A stretch of 64,000 bases of DNA from Gnetum montanum. Its lineage: Eukaryota; Streptophyta; Gnetopsida; Gnetales; Gnetaceae. Within the stretch, counting starts at the first letter, position 1. Each line of letters starts with the position of its first letter. Made by a program: the position numbers and the translations under genes. The stretch covers positions 128,149 to 192,148 of the forward strand of contig MNCI01005256.1 in the NCBI GenBank assembly GCA_015680685.1, read 5' to 3'. Shown here one piece after another: positions 1-11,942 of the stretch. The notes beneath the pieces are model-generated. The model worked only from the letters and a program-made list of their open reading frames with translations. It did no database searches and was not told the origin of the DNA.

Positions 1-108
1 GGGTAACATCTAGAGCTTCTACTCTGGCCTGTGAAACCCGCTGCACACTCTCCCTCATCTCGTCTATCCTAGCCAACTTAGCATTCTTGCCTTTAACCTT
101 GAGTGCCA
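1..108 (-). other. Open frame at left edge, unidentified
   Basis: On the minus strand an ATG at 108 opens a stop-free frame of 36 codons that runs off the window. The predicted peptide starts MALKVKGKNAKLARID and is charged and probably helical. It lies opposite in direction to the Tat-like pol that follows. Additional antisense frames are known in some Tat-lineage elements, but their usual place is near the 3' LTR. This may be such a frame, part of another element, or chance. I do not recognise the protein. Confidence 0.2.
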
Positions 109-701
109 TTATTGCACAAGTCACAATTGAACAAAGTCCTCGTGAAATGCTTTGCTCATGTCTTGCCCACGCTCTCTTCTTGCTATAACCAGGGTCGAAT
201 TCGCGATATCGGTAACCTGTTTTGAGTATAAACCACTGGTTTATAAACGAAATGCTCAAAACCAACGAATTCTTTTCGCCTGATCAACGAGGAACTTTCC
301 CGAAACGTGGGTGTCAGTATGACATAAAACGTGAAGATCTAGGCATTAATGTCATAGATATCGTGCGAGTTGCGGTTCGAAATGACCCTAAACTAACGTA
401 ATGCTTATCACCTCGTAGTTTGGCCGCATTAACTATGATTTGTGCAAAATACAAATCCAACCATTTCGACACGCAAGACATGCCACGTTGCACCTCTCAT
501 CTCATTTCATACGCTAGCATCTGGGAAGCTTAGCTCAGCACTTCTTTTTACAAACTATGCGTATTTGTAACAGTCCACTATGACCTTAAACTAGAAACTT
601 ATCTAACACGCAATTATGACACAAAAAACAAACAAAATTTTATCATTTAACAGATTGGCGAAAAAACGATGTAACAACTTCCATTTTTGGCAATTTTGCA
701 G
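109..701 (+). other. Non-coding stretch ending in a splice-acceptor-like site
   Basis: This stretch is stop-rich in all frames and lies directly before the pol frame of the Tat-like element. It ends in a pyrimidine-rich run and TTTTGCAG, with the AG at 700-701, after which the pol frame opens at 702. Ogre-type Tat elements are known to carry an intron between the gag-protease part and the reverse transcriptase part. This could be the 3' part of such an intron. Its 5' splice site would lie outside the window. The reading is an inference from position and the acceptor-like sequence only. Confidence 0.3.
219..262. repeat. Nested inverted repeat (hairpin)
   Basis: An outer pair GTTTTGAG (219-226) and CTCAAAAC (255-262) encloses an inner perfect pair TATAAACCA (227-235) and TGGTTTATA (237-245) with a one-base centre. 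The inner arms could form a 9-bp stem. It lies in the non-coding DNA before pol of the Tat-like element. Its role is unknown. Confidence 0.6.
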
Positions 702-3700
702 GATTACTCGCAAATGGACACAGCTTTATCCACACCCTTAGCCTTATCAGGATCGCATGGGAAGGTCATTAGACAGTATGATCACACGCTAGTAGGAACA
801 AACCCTTCCCTTTATGACGTAACCATAGTGACATTGGGAACATCTCTAGACTGGCCAGAACATCTGACCCGAACACTTGACCTCGAGGCTGGTGATGTAA
901 CCGAGAACCCTCTCAGCGAGGTCTCTGTGGTTACGCACAAGGGTGAAAATAAAACTCTTAGGATTAGTTCTCTCCTAAACCAACAGATGCAGAGTGACAT
1001 AACTCAAGAACTCCAAAATAACACTGCTGTGTTCGCGTGGTCATATGAAGACATGCCGGGTTTAAACCCAAGATTAATATAGCACAACATAATCTTAGAC
1101 CCACGCATCAAACCAATTAGACAGAAGGCACGAAAGATTAAGCCAGAAATCGCACTAGCAGTGCGTGATGAAATCACCAAGCTATATTAGGCTGGTTTCA
1201 TTCGAACAGTCGATTACTTAGACTGGGTGTCCAACATCATAGTTGTCTCTAAGAAAACAAGAGGCATACGCATTTGCATAGACTTCCGGGATCTGAACAA
1301 AGCTACGATTAAGGATACCTTCCTATTACCGACTATCGACCAATTGATTGACACAATAGCTGGTCACGCACTCCTATCCTTTATGGATGGTTTTTCAGGT
1401 TATAATCAAATTCGTATTAACCCAGAGCACCAATTGACCACAACATTCATGATGCCCTAGGGGAACTTCTGCTACACCATGATGTCTTTCGAGTTAAAAA
1501 ACGCTGGAGCAATGTATCAATGAGCCATGACATACATCTTTAGCGATTATCTCTTAGGGAGATTGAATGACTATGTAGATGACATAGCTGTCAAGTCTAT
1601 AAAGTTAGAAAATCATTCAGAAGACCTAGAATTAGTCCTTAAACGATGTCTCAAACATGACTTATGGCTCAACCCAAATAAATGCGTGTTCGGAGTCAAA
1701 ACTGGACGCATGTTGGGGTTTGTGGTATCAGAGACTGGCATTTGAGTCGACCCTAACAAGGTTAAAGCCATCGTCAATTTAACGCCACCAACAAATCTCA
1801 AAGAATTACGTGGGTTACAGGGTAGGCTTCAGTTCATCAAGCGGTTCATTTCAAAGTTAACAGATAAATTGCACCCCATGGAACATTTTCTAAAGAAGGG
1901 CATCAATTGTGAATAGACCAATGACTGCCAGCGTGTGTTTGGCAGTTTGAAAGAAGAGCTGCAACATTTACCGACAGTTTTCCCACCACAAAGGGATCAG
2001 CCTTTCTACATTTATCTAGCTAACTCAGACATATCCATAGTTGTGTTACTATGCCAAAAAAGGAACAATGGGTCAGAAGCACCTATCTATTATCTCAGTC
2101 ATGCTCTATTTGCTTATGAAACAAGGTACAACAAAGTGGAGCGTAACTGTTTCACATCAGTTTTTGCACTTAAAAATGTAGGCATTATCTTTTCCGTGGT
2201 CATGTCAACATAATTTGTAAAAGTAACGTTCTGCGGGCTATCTCCAACAATTTGTATGAAAGTAGTAGGATAGCTCGTTGGAAAGCTATCACAGTTGAGT
2301 TTGATTTACATTATGTTGGTCAATCATCCACCAAAGGTCAAGCCATAGCTGACCAATTAGCAACATCGCCGATTAACGATCAAGCCATAATAGAATCAGA
2401 ATTCCCAGATGAACATGTACATAGTTTAAGCTCTATATCAACAGGCCTTGAAACAACGTTGTACTTCGACGGAGCTTCAACCACTAAGGATGGCAGTGCC
2501 GCCGCCATTATTACGCTTACTCCCAAGGATGTGCGTCCATCGGCTTACCACCTGACATTCCCTTGTACGAACAATGTGGTAGAGTATGAAGGGCTCCTCA
2601 GAGGGTTGTTGACAGCCAGAGAACTTAACGTTTAACACCTGGCAATTCGAGGCGATTCGATGTTGGTCATCAATCAAATCACAGGAGTCTATGCCTGCAA
2701 AGCTGTGCATCTGCAGCCCTATTGTGATATGGCTAAAGATCTCCTGAAGCAATTTGCGACAATCGGTGCCCAGCACGTGCCGTGTAACAAAAACGCTATT
2801 GCTGATGCACTGGCAACACTCGCACTAAACGTGCCACCATACTTGTTTGCCACTTGGCCTACCTTAATGATAGAATGTGCAGAGCCTATCATTCAAGCGG
2901 CATAGATTTCTTTATTAAACGTGGGAGGAACGCCAGAATGGTATGACAACATTAAAACTTACCTTCTGCATGGCGAACCACTGCATGACCTAACACATGC
3001 ACAAAAGGATGCGGTGCGCAAGCGTGCCAGACAATACGTCATCATTGGAGACAGTACTCTCTGTAGATGCTCCTTCGATGGGGTGTTGCTCACCTATGTC
3101 AATAATGATCAAGCACGACGGATAGTTAGCAAGGTCCACGAAGGACTGTGTGGGGGACATGTAGCCCCGTGAGCCATGGCCACTAAGATCAGACACCTAG
3201 GATACTATTGGTCGTACATGGATAAAGATTACCTTGCCAAGGTTAAGACGTGTGACATGTGCCAACGTTACGCAAATCTAATACACGTGTCACCAACTGA
3301 GTTACACACTACACAGATCACTTGGCCATTCCAACGATGGGGACTGGACATCATAGGCCCCATCGCATCCAAATCTTTCGTAGGACATAGCTTCATTATC
3401 ACTGCCACCGAATATTTTATGAAGTGGGTCGAGGCTATTCCCCTACGGAAGATTACATCTCAACAGGTTTGTCATTTCATCTTAGACAATATTGTAACCA
3501 GATTTGGACTCCCTATGACTATTGTGACTACCAACGGATTAGTAGCACAGAAACCAAATCTTTTTGCAATAATCTTGGTATCAAGCAATCTTTTTCTTCA
3601 CCTTATTACCTACAAGAAAATGGTCAAGCAGAGGCAACAAACAAAGCGATTATCAATTTACTCAAGAAGATGGTCAATAATGATAAGAAGCGGTGGCATG

Positions 3701-4173
3701 ACAAAATCCTATATGTGCTATGGGTGTATCGTACGACGTGCAGAACAGCCACAGACAAGACACCCTATAGCTTGGTCTATGGATCTGAAGCAGTGTTGCC
3801 CTTGGAATTACAGGTTTCCTCATTGCGGATGGTCTTATCTACGATTATAAATGAGACTCAACATAATGAGTCTAGAATTGTGGATTTAGACTCAGTGGAG
3901 GAGAAGTGCATCCAAATGCTCGACACTATCGAAAAATATCAGGATAAACAGAGACAGAAGCATCGACACAACCTACATCAATGACCAATAGAGAAAGGAG
4001 ACTTAGTTTTCAAGGTCATTCGTGAACTAGTAGGCAAGTTCTCTGTGAACTGGGAAGGCCCCTTCCTAGTGATCGACGCATATGGCAATGGAGCATTCAA
4101 GTTAGCAGACACCAACGGCAACGAACTACAAAATCCGATGAATCATATGTACCTAAAGCAGTATGACATCTGA
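702..4173 (+). pseudogene. Tat-like Ty3/gypsy pol (RT, RNase H, second RNase H, integrase), broken
   Basis: Pol of a Ty3/gypsy element reads through several frames with in-frame stops (for example near 1080, 1187, 1458, 1743, 1915, 2213 and 2633) and a frameshift in the integrase near 3540. In order I see: the pre-RT segment ending in FAWSYEDMPGL; RT with SFMDGFSGYNQ and the active-site YVDD (about 1572-1583); an ordinary RNase H remnant (about 1930-2210); a second, archaeal-type RNase H (about 2450-2820: LYFDGAS, NNVVEYEGLL, RGDSMLVINQ, NAIADALATLA); then the integrase HHCC zinc finger and core (GLDIIGP). The second catalytic Asp of integrase is not readable, since VTTNG stands where a DNG is expected. 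The frame ends at TGA 4171-4173. Dual RNase H in the order RT, RNH, aRNH, INT is the mark of the Tat lineage. Gag and protease are not in the window. The element is dead. Confidence 0.85.
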
Positions 4174-4204
4174 ACATCGACTCCAACTCAAAATCAGGTA
4201 ACAA

Positions 4205-4570
4205 ATGTCCATTACGACGCAAAACTGGCAAAGTTGTACACATCTGCTACGATGTAAAACTGGCAAATTTGTACATGTCTGCTACGACGTAAAACTAGTA
4301 GCTCTTGCATGCGTCCGCCAAGATGCTAAATTCGCAAGGTAAGCACACGTCTGCTGAGACACTAAACTAGCACAGACTTGTCCCTAGGTCACGACATAAA
4401 ATTGACACCCACAGCACAGTCTGCTAGGACCATAAACTAGCCCTTCCACTGTCTGCTACGACATAAAACTAGCAGGTTCCAGTCTGCCCAGATGTTAAAC
4501 TGAGACCACGGTCTGCTAAGACTTAAAATCAGCAACAATGATCAACCAGGATCCAAAACTGGACTTTGTC
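4205..4570. repeat. Degenerate tandem repeat in Tat 3' untranslated region
   Basis: About eleven diverged units of 29-39 bp follow the pol stop. The best kept part of each unit is TCTGCTACGACRTAAAACT, followed by a variable spacer (for example at 4241, 4276, 4348, 4420 and 4452). Tat-lineage elements are known for tandem repeats in a hypervariable 3' untranslated region, which are thought to seed satellites. Unit borders are by eye. Confidence 0.7.
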
Positions 4571-4978
4571 AGGCCATCCATGAAGCAAGTGAGCGTGACC
4601 ATTCTTGCACTGCATCCCTACCAGATGGAGCGGGTAAGGCATTGGAATAGACGCAACGCCGTTACCTCATTGGCATCTTGCTGATTCCTCGAATAAAACA
4701 CGGCCACCCACTGACTCAGTGGCCTCCATCCATCGCCGTCATTAGACTCTGGCTTAGTAGATTCATCTGACGTGTTCTTTGCATTGTCCTTCGAGTAAGA
4801 TGAATCTAACTGCCGACAACAACTTCAGGAACCGCGGCATCAACATTGGCACCCTTGCCACTTGTTGTGGTCCCTCTCCTATTCGCTTTGGATGGCGCTT
4901 GTCTCAACAGCCTCCCTCCTTAGCGATCTAGACGTTTGTTTCTAGCTCTCTGTTCTATGTTGTGTTTTGTAGGTTACT
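4571..4978. other. Rest of Tat 3' untranslated region
   Basis: This lies between the tandem repeat and the proposed LTR. On the minus strand at about 4810-4920 there is a stop-free stretch of 37 codons containing RQAPSKANRRGTTTSGKGA, ending in a stop. It has no start codon or other support. No clear polypurine tract is visible before 4979, which weakens the LTR border. Confidence 0.3.
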
Positions 4979-5884
4979 TGTTACGACAGTGTTGATTGAG
5001 AATACTTTCATTGGAAGGTGAAGTGTTATGGTGCTCTAAGGTGGCTGCTCAGACTAGTCTGGTCACTTGGAAGTGCAAACCCTACCTCTCCCTCCATCGC
5101 GTACCTTACTTTGTCTTCCCCCTTTTCTTGTCCTTACAGTTGTCCCTGCTTTCCTCTCTGCTTGTACAAAATGTGAGTATTAAGTCGGTCCATTTTCATT
5201 ATCATGCCCACAAACTAGCGTAACATAGCTCACCTTGTGGCATGCTATCTGCATTTTTCAAAAAAAAAACAAGAGGTTTGGCAAAATGGATGTAAAACAA
5301 TTCGTCCAGGCCATGCAGGCGTAACACAAATCGCACTTGCAAGCCCCTCATATGCAGTATGTCGACGTAACCTTTCGCAAACACATTAGCGAAAGGTCGT
5401 AATGACTTGTTTGAAGAAAGCTTCACGATTCATGTGTTTGAGTCTTCCCGGAACCTACCATCTCTAACTCCTGTATGATCCCTTCTATACCGTATGGCCC
5501 TTCATCCTCACACTTCTAAGTTTGACAGAACGACATTTGAGCAGTCTCCGACAGACACTGTTGACGCTTTTTCCTTTCTGGTGTTTCGTATTCTTTGTCA
5601 ACGTATTTCGGGCAAGTCCTCTAAACGTCAACAAAGAGTGGCCATTGAAACATCGTGAAAATTTCAAGGCCTCGATGGTTCAACTAAAGGCTGATGATTC
5701 AGACGAAGGGCCGCAACAAGGTGTGGCGCAGCAAGTTCCTTTTTAGCTGAAGGTCTGTCCTGCCATGCTACATAGCACAAGCATGAATAAATTCCAGAGG
5801 ACGAAGCAAAGCGACTGATGCACAGCGGCCAAGCTTCCAACTTCGCAAGTTATCTATTTCAAAAATCTTAACTTTTGGCAAATT

Positions 5885-6360
5885 ACACTGTATTACGCTA
5901 CATAGTGTAACATCACATTGTGCAACGTAATATCAAAGACAGCCCACTGTAGCATCAAGGATGGAAAACATGCAAGACTTCAACAGCTCGGTAAAAATCT
6001 CAAGTCCTAAGCAATAGTCTGCAGTATGACATGCATTTCAATGATTTTTCTTTCCTGGCTAAGGGGCCCATTACACTGCTTTATGCAGTGCAGCGTGGTA
6101 AAAACCCCGAAAAGGATAGAAACAGAGGAAGCGCAACAACAACACTTTAACTTTTGCAATTTTGTTATTTTACACTGAATTACGCTATAATGCGTAATTT
6201 AGTGTAATGCAGCGTAATTAAGTAATGACGAGCACATCAGTAGTTCATACGCCACAATAGGCTCTCTAGCGTATTACAGCGTAATCAAAGGACAATTTGT
6301 TGTCAAAGCTTACACAAGGGTAGTTTACGACGTGTTACGCAGCATAGCGTCGTAAGCTTT
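5885..6360. repeat. Palindromic motif cluster in the LTR U3, with a 16-bp hairpin
   Basis: Variants of TTACACT, ATTACGC and GCGTAAT recur in both orientations. The clearest case is 6170-6207, where arms TTACACTGAATTACGC and GCGTAATTTAGTGTAA pair over 16 positions with one mismatch around a 6-base loop. Weaker copies lie near 5885-5930, 6210-6220, 6270-6290 and 6320-6350. The cluster lies about 100 to 550 bp upstream of the TATA box. Confidence 0.6.
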
Positions 6361-6443
6361 AACAAAAACACATTAAGTCAACAACATTCTATGAGTTCAG
6401 GACACGCGTCATTTAAACCGTGTTTTTCTCCTGACCCTGACCT

Positions 6444-6450
6444 TATAAAT
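6444..6450 (+). promoter_or_regulatory. TATA box of the Tat LTR
   Basis: TATAAAT preceded by CCT, downstream of the hairpin cluster and about 640 bp before the LTR end. This fits a U3/R/U5 layout, but the transcription start was not determined. Confidence 0.4.
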
Positions 6451-7091
6451 GCTCCAGTTGATGAAAATCAAAGGGGTTGGCAAAAAATTTTCTTTCAAGG
6501 TTGGCAAGAGAGCAAAAGCGAATCAACGATCGTGAGAACATCGGAGGTGATTGACAAGAATTCTTGATCAGAAACAACCGGCTGTCGGTTATTCTCCCAC
6601 CAGTTTGACTTCCTTGCGCCTAGATTGGCTAGATCAAGGTAGATTAATCCTCGCTTGTTTCATCTTGACATCATTTTCTTGTTACTAGGATATGCTTCGT
6701 CTAAACTGAAGCTCGCCTGAGGGCATTGTATTAAACACATTGTTTTTCACAAATTAAATCCCAGATCTTGTGATTGTATCATCTACCAAATCTAATCTCC
6801 TGCATCCTAGTTAGATGGATTTGGAAATCTTATTTAAATCATTTGCATTATCTTCAATTGCTTTCGGGATTAAAAATATTGCATTGCTTTATAAAGAATC
6901 TTCATTTCATCATCAAAATACTACAAAACCTTTTACTAATTAAATAAGTCCATGTCTGATCGACAAGACTGTTCAGGGCACCTCGAATTCATTTTTCTCT
7001 CCAGCACGGTCCTCACACGGATCCAAGGTTAGAACTGTGTACACAGACTTTCGTTCGGTATTTCCAGCAACCGACATTTTCTGTCGTTACA

Positions 7092-8947
7092 CTACACACC
7101 CTCAACAATGCCATGGGAACTCTTTTAGTGCTCCATCACTACCATAAAACCCTTCTCCCAACCTTGCCTTTCTCACAACTTGTCATTACTACTAGTCTCA
7201 CATGCTTCCTTCCCTCTCGTTGAACTCTCTTAATTTGACACTAATGAGCATCAACAGGTGCGTTAGGTTTCATGTATGTATGCTAGATTGAGGAGGATTA
7301 GAGTATCATGGTCACTTGTTGTCATAGTACATGCCGTTGCACATGCAACAACATCTTCTCGCCATTGTTTCCCATACATTCACTTCTGCTCCTTTGCCTA
7401 AATCAAGAAGTTGTTGCACTAGCATGTTCTCAAGCATTTCTGCGACACTATAGAAACAACCCTACCATCACATAGCCAAAAACACTCTGTTTTCTACTGG
7501 AAATCCTCACTATTTCTACTCCTTATTGTCCACACCACCAAAACCCTTGTGTGATAGGACCACTATTACACATCAATCCTTTATCTCATGTTGTCATCAT
7601 CTTATTGCCACTGCACATGCATGCTCTATTGTGCCTTATTACCACAAGGCCCATGCCCCTCTCATCACCTTGCAACCTACTAGCTACACAAGTTATGCAC
7701 AATCCATGCAAGTTTTCCTAAGGCTATGCAACCCCATAATGGGGGTAACTCCTCCCTATGTTACTATTGGTTTTTTCCCTTTGCTGGTCCTACTACCACA
7801 TCCTTCCTTTATGACTTGTTCCACTACCTTCCTTGGCTACAATATCTTACCATCGGTGGCTTACCCTTGTTGACCTCCAATGCCTCTATTGTTGCATAGC
7901 CATGCCATCTCTTCCATACCATGTCATTGCCAACACACCACCTGTTGGCAACTTAATTGTAATTTTAAACAAAAATATAAAGCTATGATTTTTCATTTAT
8001 TAAAATTTACAACTCTATAAATACTCTCGATTTTTTTTAATTTTTGATTAACAAGTGTCAAGCATGGAAGAAACCAAGAAGATCCAAATCACCAAGAAGA
8101 TTTGGAGGATCCACACATCACCACGCTTAGTGAAAGAGATTATGCATGGTGGCCAAGCGGGTGGACACATGGCTAGTTCCTCTTCTTCCTGGAAAAGAAA
8201 GAGGGGAAGGAGAGAAAGGAGATAGCCTTATAAAAGGACTTCTCAAGTAGCAATAAAAGCATCATGGAGCAACTAGTAAGAGGCCAACAATTAGCAAAAG
8301 GCCTCTTCTTCCTTTTCTTGTCTTATAGCCCATTGTCTCAACATAGCCTTAGCCCTACTCTAATTACTCCCTCAAACTAGCTACAGCAAAGTGCCATTGA
8401 GGTTAAACTATGTAGGAGCCTTGAAAGGCTTTCCCTTGAGTTCAACCATGAGAAGGATTGTAAGAAAGGGTGGAGTAGCATCCCAACCAAGAAGGAGGCA
8501 CTAATTGCCCACCTATGGAAGCTGGAGGGTTGGACTAAGTAGCTAACTTAGGCCATCCAGTCTTATTACAAGTACTTTCAGTAGGAGATGCGAAACCCCT
8601 CTTCAAGGAATCACCAAAGTAGATGGATTAATGTATACTCTGCTAAGTCCACATCCCCTCTTTCCCATTGATATTTTCCTTCAGTCTATGTTAAGTTTTC
8701 TATTGTAATGTAATTATTAAGGCTATCCTAGTTTAATGCATGTAGTTCATTTGTAATATCTGTGCTCATTTTTTTTACTTTTATATTTTAAATTATATTA
8801 TCAATCAAGTTTTCTCTTCCACTAGAGGCTATCCTTGAGCTAGCCATGCCCACACGCAAGGTGCCCTAGGTAATAGCCTTGCCAGATTGTGCACTTTAGG
8901 GGTGTTGTGTGTTAGTTTGCCTCATGGCCTATATTTTTGCATCAACA
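7092..8947 (+). mobile_element. LTR-like dispersed repeat, copy 1 (5' truncated)
   Basis: Over its whole length it matches 47578-49377 in the same orientation, including shared blocks around 7105-7330, 7960-8030, 8080-8170, 8390-8470, 8580-8680 and 8770-8945. It contains a TATA-like CTTATAAAAGG near 8225 and an AATAAA near 8252, as in a plant LTR. Both copies lose similarity just after a TTTTTGCAT near the right end, so this is probably an LTR edge. The gag of element 1 follows about 300 bp later, so this may be its 5' LTR, although I find no clear primer site after it. The left part is cut off by the Tat LTR. The open frame at 7526-7873 is not supported by copy 2. Confidence 0.55.
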
Positions 8948-9242
8948 CTCCTTCTCTAGCTCTAGAAGGAGGATCACCATTCTTATTTTCCTCAACTAGC
9001 TTTCATTCCTCTCTTATCTTGTCATTAGTTTCAATTCCCTTTCTTTTCTACTTTAATTGAAAAAATCTAAACAAAAAAATTTTCAAAAACAAATCGCCTT
9101 TGTTGTTAACTTAGTTTACGGTTGGACCTAGTGAAACTCTTAGGCCTCAAACTAGGAAAACAACAAAACAAAACTTCCTAGCATATAATTTTCCAAGACA
9201 TATTCCTACAAGACCTAGATCTAAGTCCTCACATTCTTCAAA

Positions 9243-11942
9243 CATGGAAAACCTTGCTGCCCAACCTTTAGTTAACAATCCTTTTAACTTTCAAAACTTC
9301 AACCTAATTATAAGACCTCTTCAACGTACTTCCCTTTCTTTCAATCCCTCTTTCAATGATGCTCATCAACATCTTTAGAATTTTGAGACATTACTAGGCA
9401 TCCACAACATAGTTCAACATGATGTGACCTGTAGATCTTTTGCCACCACCTTCTGAGGCACAACAACTCAATGGTTTCTAACCCTTCCTAATTCATCAAT
9501 CTAAACCTAGAATGAGTTCAGATAACATTTTTTCTCTTAATTTGACAAGTTTACTAGCCCTGCTATAACTTCTATTAATGTTACTAGCCTTTGAAAGCTT
9601 AGTGGAGAAATAATTAGAAATTACAATCTAAGGTTCCTTCAACCATTATCGTATGTTCCCAAAAAGATGCAACCACAACTAGAAGGAATCTTAAACTTTT
9701 TCCTCTTGACCATAAATCCTTTATTTGCATACGTAATCAAATTTGATCCCAATATCATCGACTTGCAAGAAGACATGTCCAAAGTAGTCGAACTTGAACA
9801 AATCACTCTCACAAACTCTTTAGAATCCCAATTTGGAACTCTTGGCTTTGGTTCCCAAACCCCAATAGTTTCAAATCCTTTTCAAAAAAATCCTTCAATT
9901 CTCAACTTTCTACCAAATTTTCAAAGTCCAAATGCTTCCTCTTCTTTATTTTCCCAAAATCTTAGCCTAGATGATGATCAATCAAAGGCCTTAATTCAAT
10001 CTATTATTAATCCTCCCTCCATATCCTCTACCCTATCCCTGAGACAACACAAGTCTTCAACTTACCTAAAGTTGAGAATCAACCTCTAATGATCCAAGTC
10101 TTGACCACCCTACAAAAGCTTTCTAATGAAGTGATTGAATTAAAGCACAGCAATGTTAAAATAAGAAATCATTATAATGAGGCAAATGAAAACCTAGGAA
10201 AAGCAACTCTTAGTGATTGTAGGTTACATAACACTAGACAACATTCTAAGTCTTGTCCTCGATTCCAAACCTTATATGGGGATATCACACAAGAATTACA
10301 AAACAACAAAAAGGGAAAAGCCCCGCTAATGGTTCTAGAAATCCCTAGTGAAACTAAAAGTGTACTAATAATATCCTTTGAGCAAGTCATGATAAATGAA
10401 CCTACCCTTGCAAATGCATGATTTAGGAAGATCGGTGACATCATGAACAACTCTAGTAGCCCAAATGGAAACACATCATCCCTCAAAGAAAACAAAACCA
10501 CAATAATACATCTCAACAACAAACACAACCTAGAACATCATTACATATCCATAATCGTACATATCCATGTATGAACTATTACAATTTAAGGAAGCAAAAG
10601 AAGCTATACATGGATTGATCAATGAATCTAGAGATAAAGGTAAGACCCCTACAAATGAAAAAAAAGCTCATTTCATAGATGGTGCTAGAATAAGTGACAC
10701 ACCCATTCTCCACCAACAAGCTAAGAAGGACCAACCTCCTTTCCTAACTACTTTAGTTATACTAGAAAAGAATGTTCATAATTGTCTAATGGATTGAGGA
10801 GCTACTATAAATGTAATGCCTCATTAGGTATGTCAAACTTTAGGAGCCCAAATGATTCCCCAAATAAGAAGTTTTATCCAACTTGATGGATCCAACATCT
10901 CTATAGTAGGATCACTTAAAGATATCCAAATTTTCCTAAACCAATATCCTAATTTTTCATGTCACATAGACATCTTAGTAGTTGATATGAAACCTACTTA
11001 TGGCATGTTGCTTTCATGTATCTTCACTGCCCAATTTGGAGGTTTCTTTAGATTTGATTTCTCAGAACTCCTACTTTTAATTAAAGAAGGATTTGAACAT
11101 GTAATAATTCCTAGAGAACCTTTTCATTGTCATGTCATCTTAAGTCTTGATGAATCTCATGTCATATCAACAAACCAAAGTGTAGACATTGTGGAAATGA
11201 TTGATCTTAGCTTTGGTGAATACAAGCTAGATGAAAACTTAGATGTAATGAATGACTCCTTACTTGACATAAACCCCTATATTCATACTTATGTCACATC
11301 CTATTACCAAACTTATAGGGAATTTTTGAACTTCACATTAACACACTACCTTTCCACCAACATGATTGAAAGACTTTCCTATTTGGTGACCCTACACCAA
11401 TTGGTAAAGACAAGAATATCAATGAAATCCTTATTGTTTAGTCCTTAGATGATGATCCAATTTATGATGATGATAATGCTTGTTTAGATCAAAGAGATTG
11501 CTTTTCAAATTTCAATAACTTGAACACATAGATACTTAGGATTCATGGAGCCTCATCAAAACAAGGATGTGGTGTTGAAATTATGTTAATTCCAACTTGG
11601 GAAGCTCCAAAGCTTTAAGCCATTTATTTTTCAAAGACCATGACAAACAACATGGCTGAATATGAATCTTTAATCCATGGACTAAAGTACACTATTTACT
11701 TTGATCTTTTAAAGTGAAATATTTATAGTGATTCACAACTTATTATGAATCAAATTAACAACATTTATGAAGATAAGGATCCTTTAATGAGAGCATATAA
11801 GACATATGTATTGGAATTATTCATGGAATTTGATCTTATCATGTTATAGAGATGAAAATCACATTCCTAATGCTTTAGCACAAGCTGCTTGTGTTCTTGA
11901 TCTTTCATTTTCTTATGGAGCTTGGGATTCTAAAATCATCAT
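9243..11942 (+). pseudogene. Element 1 gag, protease and upstream archaeal-type RNase H
   Basis: The frame starts at ATG 9243 (MENLAAQPLVNN) and is broken by stops and shifts. Gag holds a capsid-like stretch (about 9350-9700: FETLLGIHNIVQHDV, TTTQWFLTLPNSSI) and a CHHC knuckle-like segment near 10219-10263. Protease lies at about 10785-11260. Its active site reads CLMD, a stop, then GATINVMP, followed by HIDILVVDMKPTYGMLLS and REPFHCHVI. At about 11540-11942 comes a second-type RNase H (IHGASSKQGCG, TNNMAEYESLIHGL, IYSDSQLIMNQI, NHIPNALAQAA). Its place before RT is unlike the usual Tat order. I recall plant polyproteins with this order but cannot check them here. Not functional. Confidence 0.8.
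11938..11942. repeat. Target site duplication, left copy (element A)
   Basis: ATCAT directly before the TG of the 5' LTR of element A. The identical copy is at 20422-20426. Confidence 0.9.

Larger units (their letters stand above)
4979..7091 (+). mobile_element. Candidate 3' LTR of the Tat-like element (2.1 kb)
   Basis: The proposed LTR begins TGTTACGACAG and ends CTGTCGTTACA. These are short inverted termini with one mismatch and the TG...CA ends of an LTR. It follows pol and its 3' untranslated region and stops exactly where the homology of the next repeat starts (7092). It holds a TATA box at 6444-6450 and hairpin-forming motifs upstream of it. The 5' LTR that would prove the borders is outside the window, and the polypurine tract is not obvious. 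Long LTRs are normal for this lineage. Confidence 0.5.
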
